A stretch of 26,823 nt of DNA. It comes from a virus. The notes below the pieces were generated by a model that saw only the letters and a list, made by a program, of their open reading frames with translations, had not been told where the DNA came from and searched no databases. Positions within the stretch are counted from its first letter, which is position 1, and every line of letters begins with the position of its first letter. Both the position numbers and the translations under genes were made by a program. Shown in pieces: positions 14,174-20,380 of the stretch. The stretch lies in the IMG/VR virus record IMGVR_UViG_3300022542_000406, positions 1-26,823 of that record. The stretch is one strand, 5' to 3'.

Positions 14174-14398
14174 ATGAGAATAAAATTAAGCAATAAGATC
14201 AGGCCGGAATTTCGGAAGCTGATTAAGGCATTCAGGAACCATGACGCTCTGGCAGACTTCCTCGGCACAAGCGCCAATAATATGGCGGTGACGAAACGCA
14301 GAGGGTATTTATCAGTGAATCTTGCCAAGATCGCAGAGATCAAAAGTGAGGGTAAATATATCGCCAGATTGCTGGCAAAGCGCGGTGAGATTGCATGA
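14174..14398 (+). CDS. Cro-like HTH repressor
   Basis: A 74-residue basic protein with one helix-turn-helix: ALADFLGTSANNMAVTKRRG (about 26-45), where the recognition helix follows the Ser/Asn turn. The context (LIKAFRNHD before, VNLAKIAEIKSEGKY after) is that of Cro/YdaS-type phage repressors. It is the first rightward gene and sits next to two TATGACA repeats. It probably regulates the divergent promoters. AGGAAGATGAT precedes the ATG. No CI-type repressor is seen opposite. Confidence 0.7.
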   Translation: MRIKLSNKIRPEFRKLIKAFRNHDALADFLGTSANNMAVTKRRGYLSVNLAKIAEIKSEGKYIARLLAKRGEIA

Positions 14399-14742
14399 AA
14401 GTTAAAAGCTTCTGCCATCCAAACGAGCAAATGGCTCAATTAGGAAAACATAATTGGTCAGTAGCCAGGCTTATGGTTTTATCAAAAGATTTGCCAGTGA
14501 TGAATATCCCGCTGGATCACCTGAATATTTATCATAAGTATGAAAATTTGACGTTGAGAGAATTAGTCGGCCATATTAAATCTGTAAATGCCGCTGAATT
14601 AAAATACCCGATAATTCTTGATGAAGATGGAGAGTTGATGGACGGCAGGCATCGTATTATGAAAGCCATCATGGAGAATAAAAAAACCATCAAAGCAGTG
14701 CGGTTTGAAGAAAATCCAACGCCATGCAAAATAGATGATTAA
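14395..14742 (+). CDS. ParB/Srx-like domain protein
   Basis: A 115-residue protein coupled to the Cro-like gene (ATGA overlap). Residues ~83-97 hold the ParB/sulfiredoxin-type motif YPIILDEDGELMDGRHRI, where the GRHR loop binds nucleotide (CTP in ParB, ATP in sulfiredoxin). It lacks the ParB HTH, so it is not a plasmid-type partition protein. Related stand-alone phage proteins are often annotated ParB-like nuclease. Biological role unknown. Confidence 0.65.
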   Translation: MKVKSFCHPNEQMAQLGKHNWSVARLMVLSKDLPVMNIPLDHLNIYHKYENLTLRELVGHIKSVNAAELKYPIILDEDGELMDGRHRIMKAIMENKKTIKAVRFEENPTPCKIDD

Positions 14743-14758
14743 ATAACAAAAAATAGAT

Positions 14759-15112
14759 ATGAAACGATCAGCAGACCATCACGCAGAGCGATGTAGGGAA
14801 TTAGCGGATATTTTAATTATTCCCTTGCGTGAAGTTGCTAGGCGTCATGGTTATGCACTTGGAGTTCATGGTTCGTTGTCATACGACATAGATTTAATTG
14901 CTTGCCCGTGGAGAGATGGCTGCACCTCCCAAAGAGATGTTGCAGAGGCAATACGCAAAGCTGTTGAAGCAATAGCAGGGGAAGCGTTTTTGCTTGATGG
15001 CGACAAATATCCAACGAAAAAACCATGCGGAAGGCTGGCATGGTCATTTCATATAGGAGCCGGACCATACGTTGATCTAAGCGTAATGCCGCGCATAGGT
15101 GAGCAAGTTTAA
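14759..15112 (+). CDS. Nucleotidyltransferase-like protein
   Basis: A 117-residue protein with GVHGSLSYDIDLIACPW (about 35-51), resembling the G-S-x(n)-D-x-D core of minimal nucleotidyltransferases: a Gly-Ser turn followed by two metal-binding Asp. A later beta-hairpin (SFHIGAGPYVDLSVMP) could hold the third Asp. Phages often carry such short proteins of unknown role. The initiation region is weak (AAATAGAT), unlike its neighbours. Confidence 0.5.
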   Translation: MKRSADHHAERCRELADILIIPLREVARRHGYALGVHGSLSYDIDLIACPWRDGCTSQRDVAEAIRKAVEAIAGEAFLLDGDKYPTKKPCGRLAWSFHIGAGPYVDLSVMPRIGEQV

Positions 15113-15113
15113 A

Positions 15114-15241
15114 CAGTTTTATGGACACGTATCCTAACCCGATCACGTAACCGGAAAACGCTCAGATAATAATCCATACCGAGGCATTGGCGTGCTGGTA
15201 TGGAACTATCAAGAGCATCCTGTCCACTATTTTATAAAACA
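15114..15241 (+). ncRNA. Structured intergenic region (candidate cis-acting RNA)
   Basis: The 143-base space between the nucleotidyltransferase-like gene and a small membrane protein holds nested inverted repeats. An 8-bp perfect stem TCCATACC/GGTATGGA (15173-15180 with 15197-15204) has a 16-base loop. It is enclosed by TGGACA/TGTCCA (15122-15127 with 15221-15226) and further by GTTTTAT/ATAAAAC. ACGT/ACGT makes a further hairpin inside. This arrangement would fold into a branched RNA before the ribosome-binding site of the next gene. No known riboswitch is recognised. Confidence 0.4.
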
Positions 15242-15255
15242 GGAGAAATACCAAA

Positions 15256-15438
15256 ATGAAAGCATTTCCAATTATAATATTGGTCGTAATATTGGCGATC
15301 GGTATTGGATGGGTAAAGAATATAATCAAGCTAACTGAGTGCGATTTTGAGGCTCCATATAAAGCCGAGGTCGTTCACGCTATTGGGGTTATCCCTTTTG
15401 TTGGCGCAATTACTGGCTGGATGGATTTCGGTAAATAA
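15256..15438 (+). CDS. 60-residue membrane protein
   Basis: An N-terminal transmembrane helix (FPIIILVVILAIGIGWV) is followed by a short polar segment with one Cys and a second hydrophobic stretch (IGVIPFVGAITGW). ACAGGAGAAAT precedes the ATG. Similar short proteins with I-P-x-V-G-x-I-T-G-W motifs are common in phage genomes and have no assigned role. It lies downstream of the structured region, so it may be controlled by it. Confidence 0.6.
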   Translation: MKAFPIIILVVILAIGIGWVKNIIKLTECDFEAPYKAEVVHAIGVIPFVGAITGWMDFGK

Positions 15439-15452
15439 CTTAGGGAAAAATA

Positions 15453-15668
15453 ATGCACTTCTACAAAAAAGATGGCCGGCAAGAGCTTGATCTATCGGAT
15501 TCGCTTGTTCTGACTCACGGTAAACTGATCACATATAAAAGCAAAAGCGCCACGCCATTTGCCGTTCATAACGCCAGGTTCGCCCAACATATCAGCACGA
15601 TTGGCTTTATCCGAAAGTTGGGTGTGGCCTGGGTGGTGATTAAATTTATCTTTTGGGATTCAAAATGA
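15453..15668 (+). CDS. Small protein of unknown function
   Basis: A 71-residue protein, beta-rich at the start (KDGRQELDLSDSLVLTHGKL) and ending in a hydrophobic amphipathic segment (LGVAWVVIKFIFW) that could associate with the membrane. It overlaps the next gene in ATGA. A GGGAAAAATA initiation region is present. No family recognised. Confidence 0.55.
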   Translation: MHFYKKDGRQELDLSDSLVLTHGKLITYKSKSATPFAVHNARFAQHISTIGFIRKLGVAWVVIKFIFWDSK

Positions 15669-15856
15669 AACTGCTATCAAACCCAACGTGTGAAGAATTA
15701 GAGAAATTCCTGCTGGCTCACGAGTATGATATTGCTTGGAATGATGGTGATTTTGGCCTTCTGCAAGGCGCATTTCTTGAATTAATTGGCCGTACTTCAA
15801 AAAGGAATCCCGATGAAAATTCTGATCGTTTGCCTTATACCCCTGCTGGCGGTTAG
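15665..15856 (+). CDS. Small acidic protein of unknown function
   Basis: A 63-residue protein. ATG 15665 is preferred over the upstream TTG at 15653 because it overlaps the previous stop in ATGA. The centre is acidic and aromatic (HEYDIAWNDGDFGLLQGAFL). The 3' end overlaps a 29-codon lipoprotein gene in another frame. No family recognised. Confidence 0.55.
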   Translation: MKLLSNPTCEELEKFLLAHEYDIAWNDGDFGLLQGAFLELIGRTSKRNPDENSDRLPYTPAGG

Positions 15857-15902
15857 CTGCGGCCAGCCAAGGCCGGAGTGGCTTAATCTATTCCTTTGGT
15901 GA
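15813..15902 (+). CDS. 29-residue lipoprotein (nested frame)
   Basis: ATG 15813 follows AAAGGA, 6 bases upstream. The protein is a signal peptide ending in lipobox LLAVSC (Cys16) and a 14-residue mature peptide (CGQPRPEWLNLFLW). It overlaps the 63-residue gene by 44 bases. The lipobox in a frame of this length is unlikely by chance. Tiny lipoproteins include o-spanins and bacteriocin-release (colicin lysis) proteins; which applies, if either, is open. Confidence 0.5.
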   Translation: MKILIVCLIPLLAVSCGQPRPEWLNLFLW

Positions 15903-15904
15903 TA

Positions 15905-15997
15905 TGTCTATATCTCTTTAGAGATAGATGGCAATATTCATTTAGATATATATAGAAAATCAAGGTCTGCGTTTATTGTTAATGCAGAAATAAAAAC
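15905..15997. other. AT-rich spacer before the structured region
   Basis: Contains TATCTCTTTAGAGATA, a nearly perfect short palindrome directly after the lipoprotein stop, and the AT-rich TTTAGATATATATAGAAAA. These could be an operator and a -10 element for transcription of the structured region, but no -35 is evident. No gene is seen. Confidence 0.3.
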
Positions 15998-16329
15998 GGC
16001 TCGGTCATCTACTGGAATTGAGATGCCGAACCATTCGAAGGGTTTAGTGGACCGCTTCGTTGATCTGATTATAGTTCAACTTACTTATCCTTGTAAAACT
16101 CTTCCGCTTTCGGGTATACCAACGGCAGAGCGAATCTGTGTGGCGAACAATATTTACGGTAAGAATGAGGCCCTTCGACCGGGGCCAGGAAAAACCATTT
16201 AAGCGGACACATAGGGTTTCTGACTCGATTGCTTGGATAGCTGAGAGTTGTGGACAATATTCATTCTTACTGCTCGTATGGATAAGCTGCTTAACGGATT
16301 AGGCAGATCAACAGACTAGGGTGTCCCTA
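15998..16329 (+). ncRNA. Candidate structured non-coding RNA with GGA-displaying hairpins
   Basis: No convincing gene lies between 15903 and 16360 on either strand, but the plus strand folds into many hairpins. They are: CATCT/AGATG extended by TCGG/CCGA (15998-16032) with loop ACTGGAATTG; CGAAG/CTTCG extended by GGT/ACC (16036-16059) with loop TTAGTGG; GTTGA/TCAAC (16059-16080); a 10-bp perfect stem GTAAGAATGA/TCATTCTTAC (16159-16168 with 16261-16270) enclosing GGCCC/GGGCC, AAACC/GGTTT and ACTC/GAGT arms; and TGCTTAA/TTAGGCA (16288-16305) with loop CGGA. Nine GGA triplets occur on this strand between 16011 and 16353. The form resembles CsrA-binding RNAs. A compact TAGGG/CCCTA hairpin (16317-16329) closes it but has no U-run. 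Confidence 0.4.
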
Positions 16330-16360
16330 AAGGTCATTAGTCGCGTATGGAATAAAGAAA

Positions 16361-16975
16361 ATGACAAACGCCAACAAAATGCAAGAAATTAAAGAGATTG
16401 TGGTCCAGTCGATATTGGATGTATGCCCTAATTTCGGCATAACAGCTAACTCCAAATTTAAGGATATTGGGGCTAGCCTTAAGTCTGCTGGGTTGACGAA
16501 AATGGCACCCAGCAGTAATACCGCGGCTAGGGTAGCGATCCATTCCCACTACGATAGGGTTACTGGGGAAGATTCGCTAAAGGAATACCTCGAATCAAAA
16601 AAGCATAGAGAGGAAACCAGAAAGAAGAAAGCCAAAAAGAGGGTTAGAAACAAATCCCGAAAAAAAAGAAAGAAAGCAAAGGCTCTTATTAGTCCAGTAA
16701 AAATCACGAAACCCAAGCAAAAGGAGGATTTTCTTGATTCGTGGGACTGGAAAAAACTGAGATACGAGGTTTTAAAAGAATATGGCCGGAGGTGTATGTG
16801 CTGTGGAGCCACCCCGGAAACTGGAGCGGTAATTTGCGTGGATCACATTAAGCCAAGGCATACGCATCCAGAATTAAAATTGAATCGCAATAATTTACAG
16901 GTACTTTGTTATGACTGTAACAAAGGGAAAGGGGCCTGGGATCAGACTGACTGGAGACCTTCAGGCGCCACCTAA
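16361..16975 (+). CDS. HNH endonuclease
   Basis: A 204-residue protein. The C-terminal third is an HNH/zinc-finger nuclease: C145 and C148 (RRCMCCGA), D161-H162 (CVDHIKPRHTHP), N178 (RNNLQVL), C183 and C186 (CYDCNKGKG). Residues ~80-110 are a strongly basic Lys/Arg linker likely to bind DNA. The N-terminal 75 residues (IVVQSILDVCPNFGITANSK) match nothing by eye. It stands alone in the early region; homing endonuclease or replication/recombination nuclease are both possible. A 49-codon frame overlaps its 3' end. Confidence 0.75.
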   Translation: MTNANKMQEIKEIVVQSILDVCPNFGITANSKFKDIGASLKSAGLTKMAPSSNTAARVAIHSHYDRVTGEDSLKEYLESKKHREETRKKKAKKRVRNKSRKKRKKAKALISPVKITKPKQKEDFLDSWDWKKLRYEVLKEYGRRCMCCGATPETGAVICVDHIKPRHTHPELKLNRNNLQVLCYDCNKGKGAWDQTDWRPSGAT

Positions 16976-17060
16976 GCCCAAATCAGACGAAAGATGGTGG
17001 CTGCTACCGGAATACGATAAGCGCCTTGCAGGGGGCGCCTGGAACCCGAAATACGACTGA
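16911..17060 (+). CDS. 49-residue protein overlapping the HNH gene (tentative)
   Basis: ATG 16911 opens a frame that overlaps the last 65 bases of the HNH gene and runs to 17060. The downstream part (PKPKSDERWWLLPEYDKRLA) is protein-like and fills space that would otherwise be non-coding. The ribosome-binding site is weak (CAGG about 8 bases upstream). Not recognised; kept tentative. Confidence 0.35.
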   Translation: MTVTKGKGPGIRLTGDLQAPPKPKSDERWWLLPEYDKRLAGGAWNPKYD

Positions 17061-17078
17061 CTATAAGGAGATTCTAAT

Positions 17079-17171
17079 ATGTGGATAGCGGCGGGTATAG
17101 GTATTTTTGTGATTTATACGATTGTGGTTTTGCTAATAGCTAGATTCACAGGGTTTAATAAGCTTGATTAA
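17079..17171 (+). CDS. 30-residue membrane microprotein
   Basis: Strong ribosome-binding site AAGGAG before ATG 17079. The protein is one transmembrane helix (GIGIFVIYTIVVLLIARF) with a short polar C-terminus (TGFNKLD). It lies between the HNH-overlapping frame and small downstream frames. Function unknown. Confidence 0.55.
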   Translation: MWIAAGIGIFVIYTIVVLLIARFTGFNKLD

Positions 17172-17234
17172 TTCTGTGGTTATGCCATACTCTTGTCAGA
17201 TTCAGAATTACTTAACAACTAAAGAGAAAGACAA

Positions 17235-17363
17235 ATGAACTATCCCAATATAAATAAACACGGAATTGCCCATTTACACACTTACATCTCTGCATATAAA
17301 GCAGGGAAACTACTTAAGTGCCAAGCTAAAGCTTATATCTCTTGTTGCTTTAAAAATAGATAG
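17235..17363 (+). CDS. 42-residue basic protein (tentative), with an 18-codon frame upstream
   Basis: ATG 17235 follows AAAGAGAAAG. The frame (MNYPNINKHGIAHLHTYISA ...) is basic and includes three Cys near the end. An 18-codon frame (17182-17238) stops in ATGA overlap with this start, which suggests translational coupling. An alternative overlapping frame at 17266-17448 looks like a shadow. Modest support. Confidence 0.4.
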   Translation: MNYPNINKHGIAHLHTYISAYKAGKLLKCQAKAYISCCFKNR

Positions 17364-17428
17364 CCAACAGCGCATAGAGCCTTCCTTGAGGGTTCTAGTC
17401 ATATTTAACAACAACGCAGGAGCGGAAA

Positions 17429-17500
17429 ATGCAACGAAAAATAGATGATTTACTGCTGGGATTCTCAATAGGTTTCATGGCCTTTTGGGTGTTTGTATGA
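17429..17500 (+). CDS. 23-residue hydrophobic microprotein
   Basis: GGAG lies 6 bases before ATG 17429. The short protein (MQRKIDDLLLGFSIGFMAFW...) has a polar N-terminus and a hydrophobic C-terminus that could span or sit on the membrane. Its stop overlaps the methyltransferase-like start in ATGA, so it may act as a translational leader for that gene. Confidence 0.45.
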   Translation: MQRKIDDLLLGFSIGFMAFWVFV

Positions 17501-18165
17501 GGGTCCTTATCGCTTGCGCCTCTAGCGGAAAAGAGCGTGACGAATTCATTAAGCTAGGCCATGAGGCCGTAAGCTGTGATTTGCTGCCATGCTCAACCGG
17601 AGGCGACCATTACCAAGGCGATGTGCGCGATATTATTAATGACGGATGGGACCTAATGATTGCTCACCCTGATTGCACTTATTTAACCAACTCTGCCGAA
17701 TGGGCTTATGCTGATGTGCCGATGATTAAAGGCAAGCCGCGCAACATGAAGACTGAGACTCTAATTGGCGCAGAGAGAAGGGAGGCCAGAGAGGAAGCGC
17801 TGGAATTTGTCCGGTTTCTTTTGAATGCCAAAATCGAAAAGATCGCTCTCGAAAATCCTCGCGGAGTTATCGGGACGAGAATTAGAAAGGCGGACCAATG
17901 GATTCAGCCGCACCAGTTTGGTGACGATGCAAGCAAGATCACCGGCCTCTGGCTCAAGAATTTGCCTTTGCTTATTCCCACCAAGAATATCGCCGGACGG
18001 ATTGTAGAATGGCCCCGAGGCTCCGGAAAGCTGGTTGAGCGATGGGCCAACCAAACGGATAGCGGCCAGAATAAATTAACCCCTTCCGAAGATCGCTGGA
18101 AAATCAGAGCAGAAACTTACAATGGATGGTCAAAAGCATTCGCCGAGCAATGGGGCCGACCATGA
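17497..18165 (+). CDS. DNA cytosine methyltransferase-like protein
   Basis: A 222-residue protein. ATG 17497 is chosen for its ATGA overlap with the leader; a longer frame from 17485 lacks support. The motif order resembles a C5-type methyltransferase: ACASSGKERDEFIKLGHEAV near the N-terminus (SAM-binding start), CDL at 27-29, the PDC catalytic-loop-like AHPDCTYLTNSAEWAY (56-71), and ENPRG (119-123) in place of ENV. It is shorter than typical C5 methyltransferases and lacks an obvious target-recognition domain. This type is common in phages and often annotated as cytosine methyltransferase. Activity is unproven. Confidence 0.6.
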   Translation: MRVLIACASSGKERDEFIKLGHEAVSCDLLPCSTGGDHYQGDVRDIINDGWDLMIAHPDCTYLTNSAEWAYADVPMIKGKPRNMKTETLIGAERREAREEALEFVRFLLNAKIEKIALENPRGVIGTRIRKADQWIQPHQFGDDASKITGLWLKNLPLLIPTKNIAGRIVEWPRGSGKLVERWANQTDSGQNKLTPSEDRWKIRAETYNGWSKAFAEQWGRP

Positions 18166-18557
18166 AGTGCGAATGCTGCGGCCAGGAAATACGAGAATCT
18201 TCTACAGCCAGATTCGATGATTTCTGGAAGGTTTACCCGAGCAAGGTAGATAAAGTGGCCTCACTGAAAATATGGAAGCGCCGGAAGCTTGACGCTATGG
18301 CCGATCAGATTATAGCCGCGGTCAGAGATAGGGTTGAGAATGATGTCCGCTGGCAGGCTGGCTACATAATGAGCCCGCGTAGATTCCTATTAAATGACAA
18401 CTGGGAAGATGAATTCGACGCGGCGCCTCAAGTTATTACCTGGCCGAAAGAGAATAAAGACTGGCTGGCTTTAGGCGGGAAGCATAGGCTTTCACCTCTA
18501 ATCGGGGAAGGCTGGCCACAATTCAAAGAACGAGTCAAAAGGGCGGTGAATCAATGA
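18162..18557 (+). CDS. Replisome organiser/helicase-loader-like protein
   Basis: A 131-residue protein with an ATGA overlap to the previous gene (MKCECCGQEIRES start). Residues ~18-70 match a domain repeated in phage replication proteins (O/DnaT-like C-terminal part): FDDFWKVYPSKVDKVASLKI, then WKRRKLDAMADQIIAAV, and WQAGYIMSPRRFLLNDNWED. It probably recruits the host helicase or primosome, consistent with no phage polymerase in the window. The N-terminal CECC could form part of a zinc knuckle. Shorter than full replication initiators. Confidence 0.65.
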   Translation: MKCECCGQEIRESSTARFDDFWKVYPSKVDKVASLKIWKRRKLDAMADQIIAAVRDRVENDVRWQAGYIMSPRRFLLNDNWEDEFDAAPQVITWPKENKDWLALGGKHRLSPLIGEGWPQFKERVKRAVNQ

Positions 18558-18856
18558 GTGCACAGATTAGGATTGATGTTCAGGTTATGGAATATCCAAG
18601 CAAGAATGATATTCAGATTGCCTTTCCTCTCTCTGAGGCATTAATCAGGAAAGCATTTATTCCGATTGATTTACCGGATGAGAGTGCAAATGGTTTTGTA
18701 AGAGAATTGATCTGCACATCATCAGTACAGATAGCCGAGGTAAAAATTAACCGTAAGCGCATGGCTGAAATGCTGTCCGAAATCTTGACAGAGAAGATTT
18801 TAGAAATAATGGATAGCAACGATACTGTGATGGGATACGAGCAAGAAGGACGGTGA
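18554..18856 (+). CDS. Small protein of unknown function
   Basis: A 100-residue protein overlapping the previous gene in ATGA. The N-terminal half is beta-rich (RIDVQVMEYPSKNDIQIAFP) and the C-terminal half helical (MAEMLSEILTEKILEIMDSN). No family recognised. The conserved coupling suggests it works with the replication genes around it. Confidence 0.55.
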   Translation: MSAQIRIDVQVMEYPSKNDIQIAFPLSEALIRKAFIPIDLPDESANGFVRELICTSSVQIAEVKINRKRMAEMLSEILTEKILEIMDSNDTVMGYEQEGR

Positions 18857-18860
18857 GCCA

Positions 18861-18971
18861 ATGGAACTTTCAGAATTCGCATATTACGCGGGAATAGTGA
18901 TCGGGTACGGTGTTTTGTTTACAGTTTTTGGGCGGTATTTTGATTATAGCCAGGAGGTGGAAAGTGACTGA
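18861..18971 (+). CDS. 36-residue membrane microprotein
   Basis: ATG 18861 follows ACGGTGAGCCA, with a modest ribosome-binding site. The protein has an N-terminal transmembrane segment (YAGIVIGYGVLFTVFGRYF) and a short acidic tail. Its stop overlaps the next gene's GTG start in GTGACTGA. Function unknown. Confidence 0.5.
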   Translation: MELSEFAYYAGIVIGYGVLFTVFGRYFDYSQEVESD

Positions 18972-19173
18972 AGATCAAGCAAGAAATACAATATGTCCAA
19001 AATTAAGCCTACTGGTTCCAGGAATAAACAATGGATATTATTTAGAGGTAGTGAATTGCATGGCATCTGATTGCACGATATGGGTATCAACTGATAATGA
19101 ATGCAGGCCACAAAATCACGAAAATCAGAAAGAGATTTGTGAGTCAGCTGGCCATTGTGGATTAGCAAAATGA
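18964..19173 (+). CDS. Cys-rich small protein of unknown function
   Basis: A 69-residue protein. GTG 18964 is chosen because AGGAGGTGG precedes it; the longer frame from 18910 starts inside the preceding microgene. Six cysteines spread over the sequence (TICPKLS, NCMASDC, NECRP, EICESAGHC) suggest metal binding. The stop overlaps the NinB start in ATGA. Confidence 0.55.
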   Translation: MTEDQARNTICPKLSLLVPGINNGYYLEVVNCMASDCTIWVSTDNECRPQNHENQKEICESAGHCGLAK

Positions 19174-19574
19174 AAACCTTCAGATTAGCCTGTGAGAGAG
19201 ACAGAGAAAGAATCCATTTGGCGATTGATGAACTGGAGGCCGATGGGAAGATGCGGGTCGAGATAAAGCAAATCGGTAGTATACGATCTCTGGCGATGAA
19301 CAATCTCTACCAGGTCTGGACAAGGTGCATGGCAAAAGACCTTGGCTATTCACACGAAGAAATGAAGGAAGTTTTGGTGCGCGCGCATTTGACGCCGGTA
19401 ATTGTTCAAGACCTAAAAGGCAATAATATCGAGGTTTGGCCGAGCACCACAAAGCTGAAAGTAAAAGAATTTGCAGAATTTTTAAACATGATCGAGCTTG
19501 ACGCCGGTATGGCTGGAATTCGATTAGATAAATCAACCGATGATTATCGTATGGCTCAAGGAGAAAGGCTGTGA
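19170..19574 (+). CDS. ninB: NinB-like recombination protein
   Basis: A 134-residue protein with an ATGA overlap to the previous gene. The middle carries the NinB pattern IRSLAMNNLYQVWTRCMA, then the long alpha segment with LTPVIVQDLKGN, and PSTTKLKVKEFAEFLNMIEL, corresponding to the S-T-x-x-M-x-x-x-E-F-A-E-L-L-E-x-I helix of lambda NinB. NinB (YbcN) binds single-stranded DNA and helps RecBCD/RecF-independent recombination in lambda's nin region. Length is close to lambda NinB (146). Confidence 0.75.
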   Translation: MKTFRLACERDRERIHLAIDELEADGKMRVEIKQIGSIRSLAMNNLYQVWTRCMAKDLGYSHEEMKEVLVRAHLTPVIVQDLKGNNIEVWPSTTKLKVKEFAEFLNMIELDAGMAGIRLDKSTDDYRMAQGERL

Positions 19575-20011
19575 ACGAGAATAAAATAAGAGAGGCTTTG
19601 CGAATAGCTACAGAAATGGAAGCATTTGGAGGCCAACTACTAATCAAGAATCTTCTAACGGAAGCCCTAGCCCCACCTCAGAGATTCTACAAGGGGCAGC
19701 CAGTGTTGGTGAGCATACAGGGAATAGATTGGAGTAAACGGACCCTTCTTAGGATCGAAGATTTAAGTAAATCGTATGCCTATATGGACACCATTAGTCA
19801 ATGTTGGGATCACTGCAAACCCAACCTCGATGCTGTAAGCCTGCCTAATTGGATAGAGCATGATGGGAGTGACCACGGACGCATAGTAGCAAAGGGTGCG
19901 ATTATTAATGTGATACGAACCGATGGGGAGAGCTATCACCACAGGGAAGCTTTCTACTTGAACGATGGCATTGCTCGCTACTGCATCATCCCTCTACCTG
20001 AATTCTTGTAG
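19571..20011 (+). CDS. Protein of unknown function in the nin-like region
   Basis: A 146-residue protein starting at GTG, overlapping the NinB stop. The N-terminus is helical (IREALRIATEMEAFGG). The centre is beta-rich with many aromatics (YKGQPVLVSIQGIDW, EDLSKSYAYMDTIS) and the C-terminus continues as beta (RIVAKGAIINVIRTDG). No family recognised. It shares translation with its neighbours. Confidence 0.55.
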   Translation: MNENKIREALRIATEMEAFGGQLLIKNLLTEALAPPQRFYKGQPVLVSIQGIDWSKRTLLRIEDLSKSYAYMDTISQCWDHCKPNLDAVSLPNWIEHDGSDHGRIVAKGAIINVIRTDGESYHHREAFYLNDGIARYCIIPLPEFL

Positions 20012-20188
20012 ATGATCTGGCCGCGAGAATACTCAGCGACAGCGTTTGAAATCTGGAAGGATCAAGACCGCCAGGCTGCGATTGATTACCTAAAAGAAAA
20101 CTGTCCGAAGGATTGGCAGAAACTGGCTTTTACCCACACCAGGAATTCAATGTGGTTATGGCTACATAATGCGAGGGTAAAGAAATGA
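20012..20188 (+). CDS. 58-residue Trp-rich protein
   Basis: ATG 20012 follows the previous stop directly. The frame (MIWPREYSATAFEIWKDQ ... NSMWLWLHNARVKK) has five Trp and a clear alpha pattern (YLKENCPKDWQKLAF). It overlaps the next gene in ATGA. It falls just below a 60-residue ORF cut-off. Coupling on both sides makes it probable. Confidence 0.6.
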   Translation: MIWPREYSATAFEIWKDQDRQAAIDYLKENCPKDWQKLAFTHTRNSMWLWLHNARVKK

Positions 20189-20379
20189 GCAATTTAATCC
20201 AACGAGACATAAAATCTAGTCCTAATTTTTCACCAAAAGACATCAAGGCATGGGCTGGATGGTGGCCAGCAAATTGCGTGGTCACGACATGGAGAGGCAC
20301 TATCGTATGGCCAAATATGGCGAAGTGGCCTAGAAAGCTATGGTGGATAAAAAGATTCTGGGTATGGTTGACAGTATAA
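20185..20379 (+). CDS. 64-residue Trp-rich protein
   Basis: It overlaps the previous gene in ATGA. The protein has nine Trp residues, most in the second half (WAGWWPANCVV, TTWRGTIVWPN, LWWIKRFWVWL). Such aromatic-rich, basic ends often associate with membranes or nucleic acid. No family recognised. Confidence 0.55.
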   Translation: MSNLIQRDIKSSPNFSPKDIKAWAGWWPANCVVTTWRGTIVWPNMAKWPRKLWWIKRFWVWLTV

Positions 20380-20380
20380 A

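Noticed and set aside
15990-16110. A tRNA gene
   Set aside because: No 7-bp acceptor stem, T-loop (GTTCRANNC) or anticodon arm in the right order. The stems found have other lengths and spacing.
16317-16329. Rho-independent terminator
   Set aside because: TAGGG/CCCTA with a 3-base loop is a good hairpin, but it is followed by AAGGTC on one strand and GTCTG on the other, not a U-run.
15903-16360. A group I intron linked with the adjacent HNH gene
   Set aside because: An HNH gene next to folded RNA invites this idea, but no P/Q/R/S core elements and no split exon gene could be seen. The region is reported as structured RNA only.
17266-17448. 60-codon frame in the small-gene cluster
   Set aside because: It overlaps the better-supported frame at 17235-17363 in another phase, starts within it, and lacks a ribosome-binding site.
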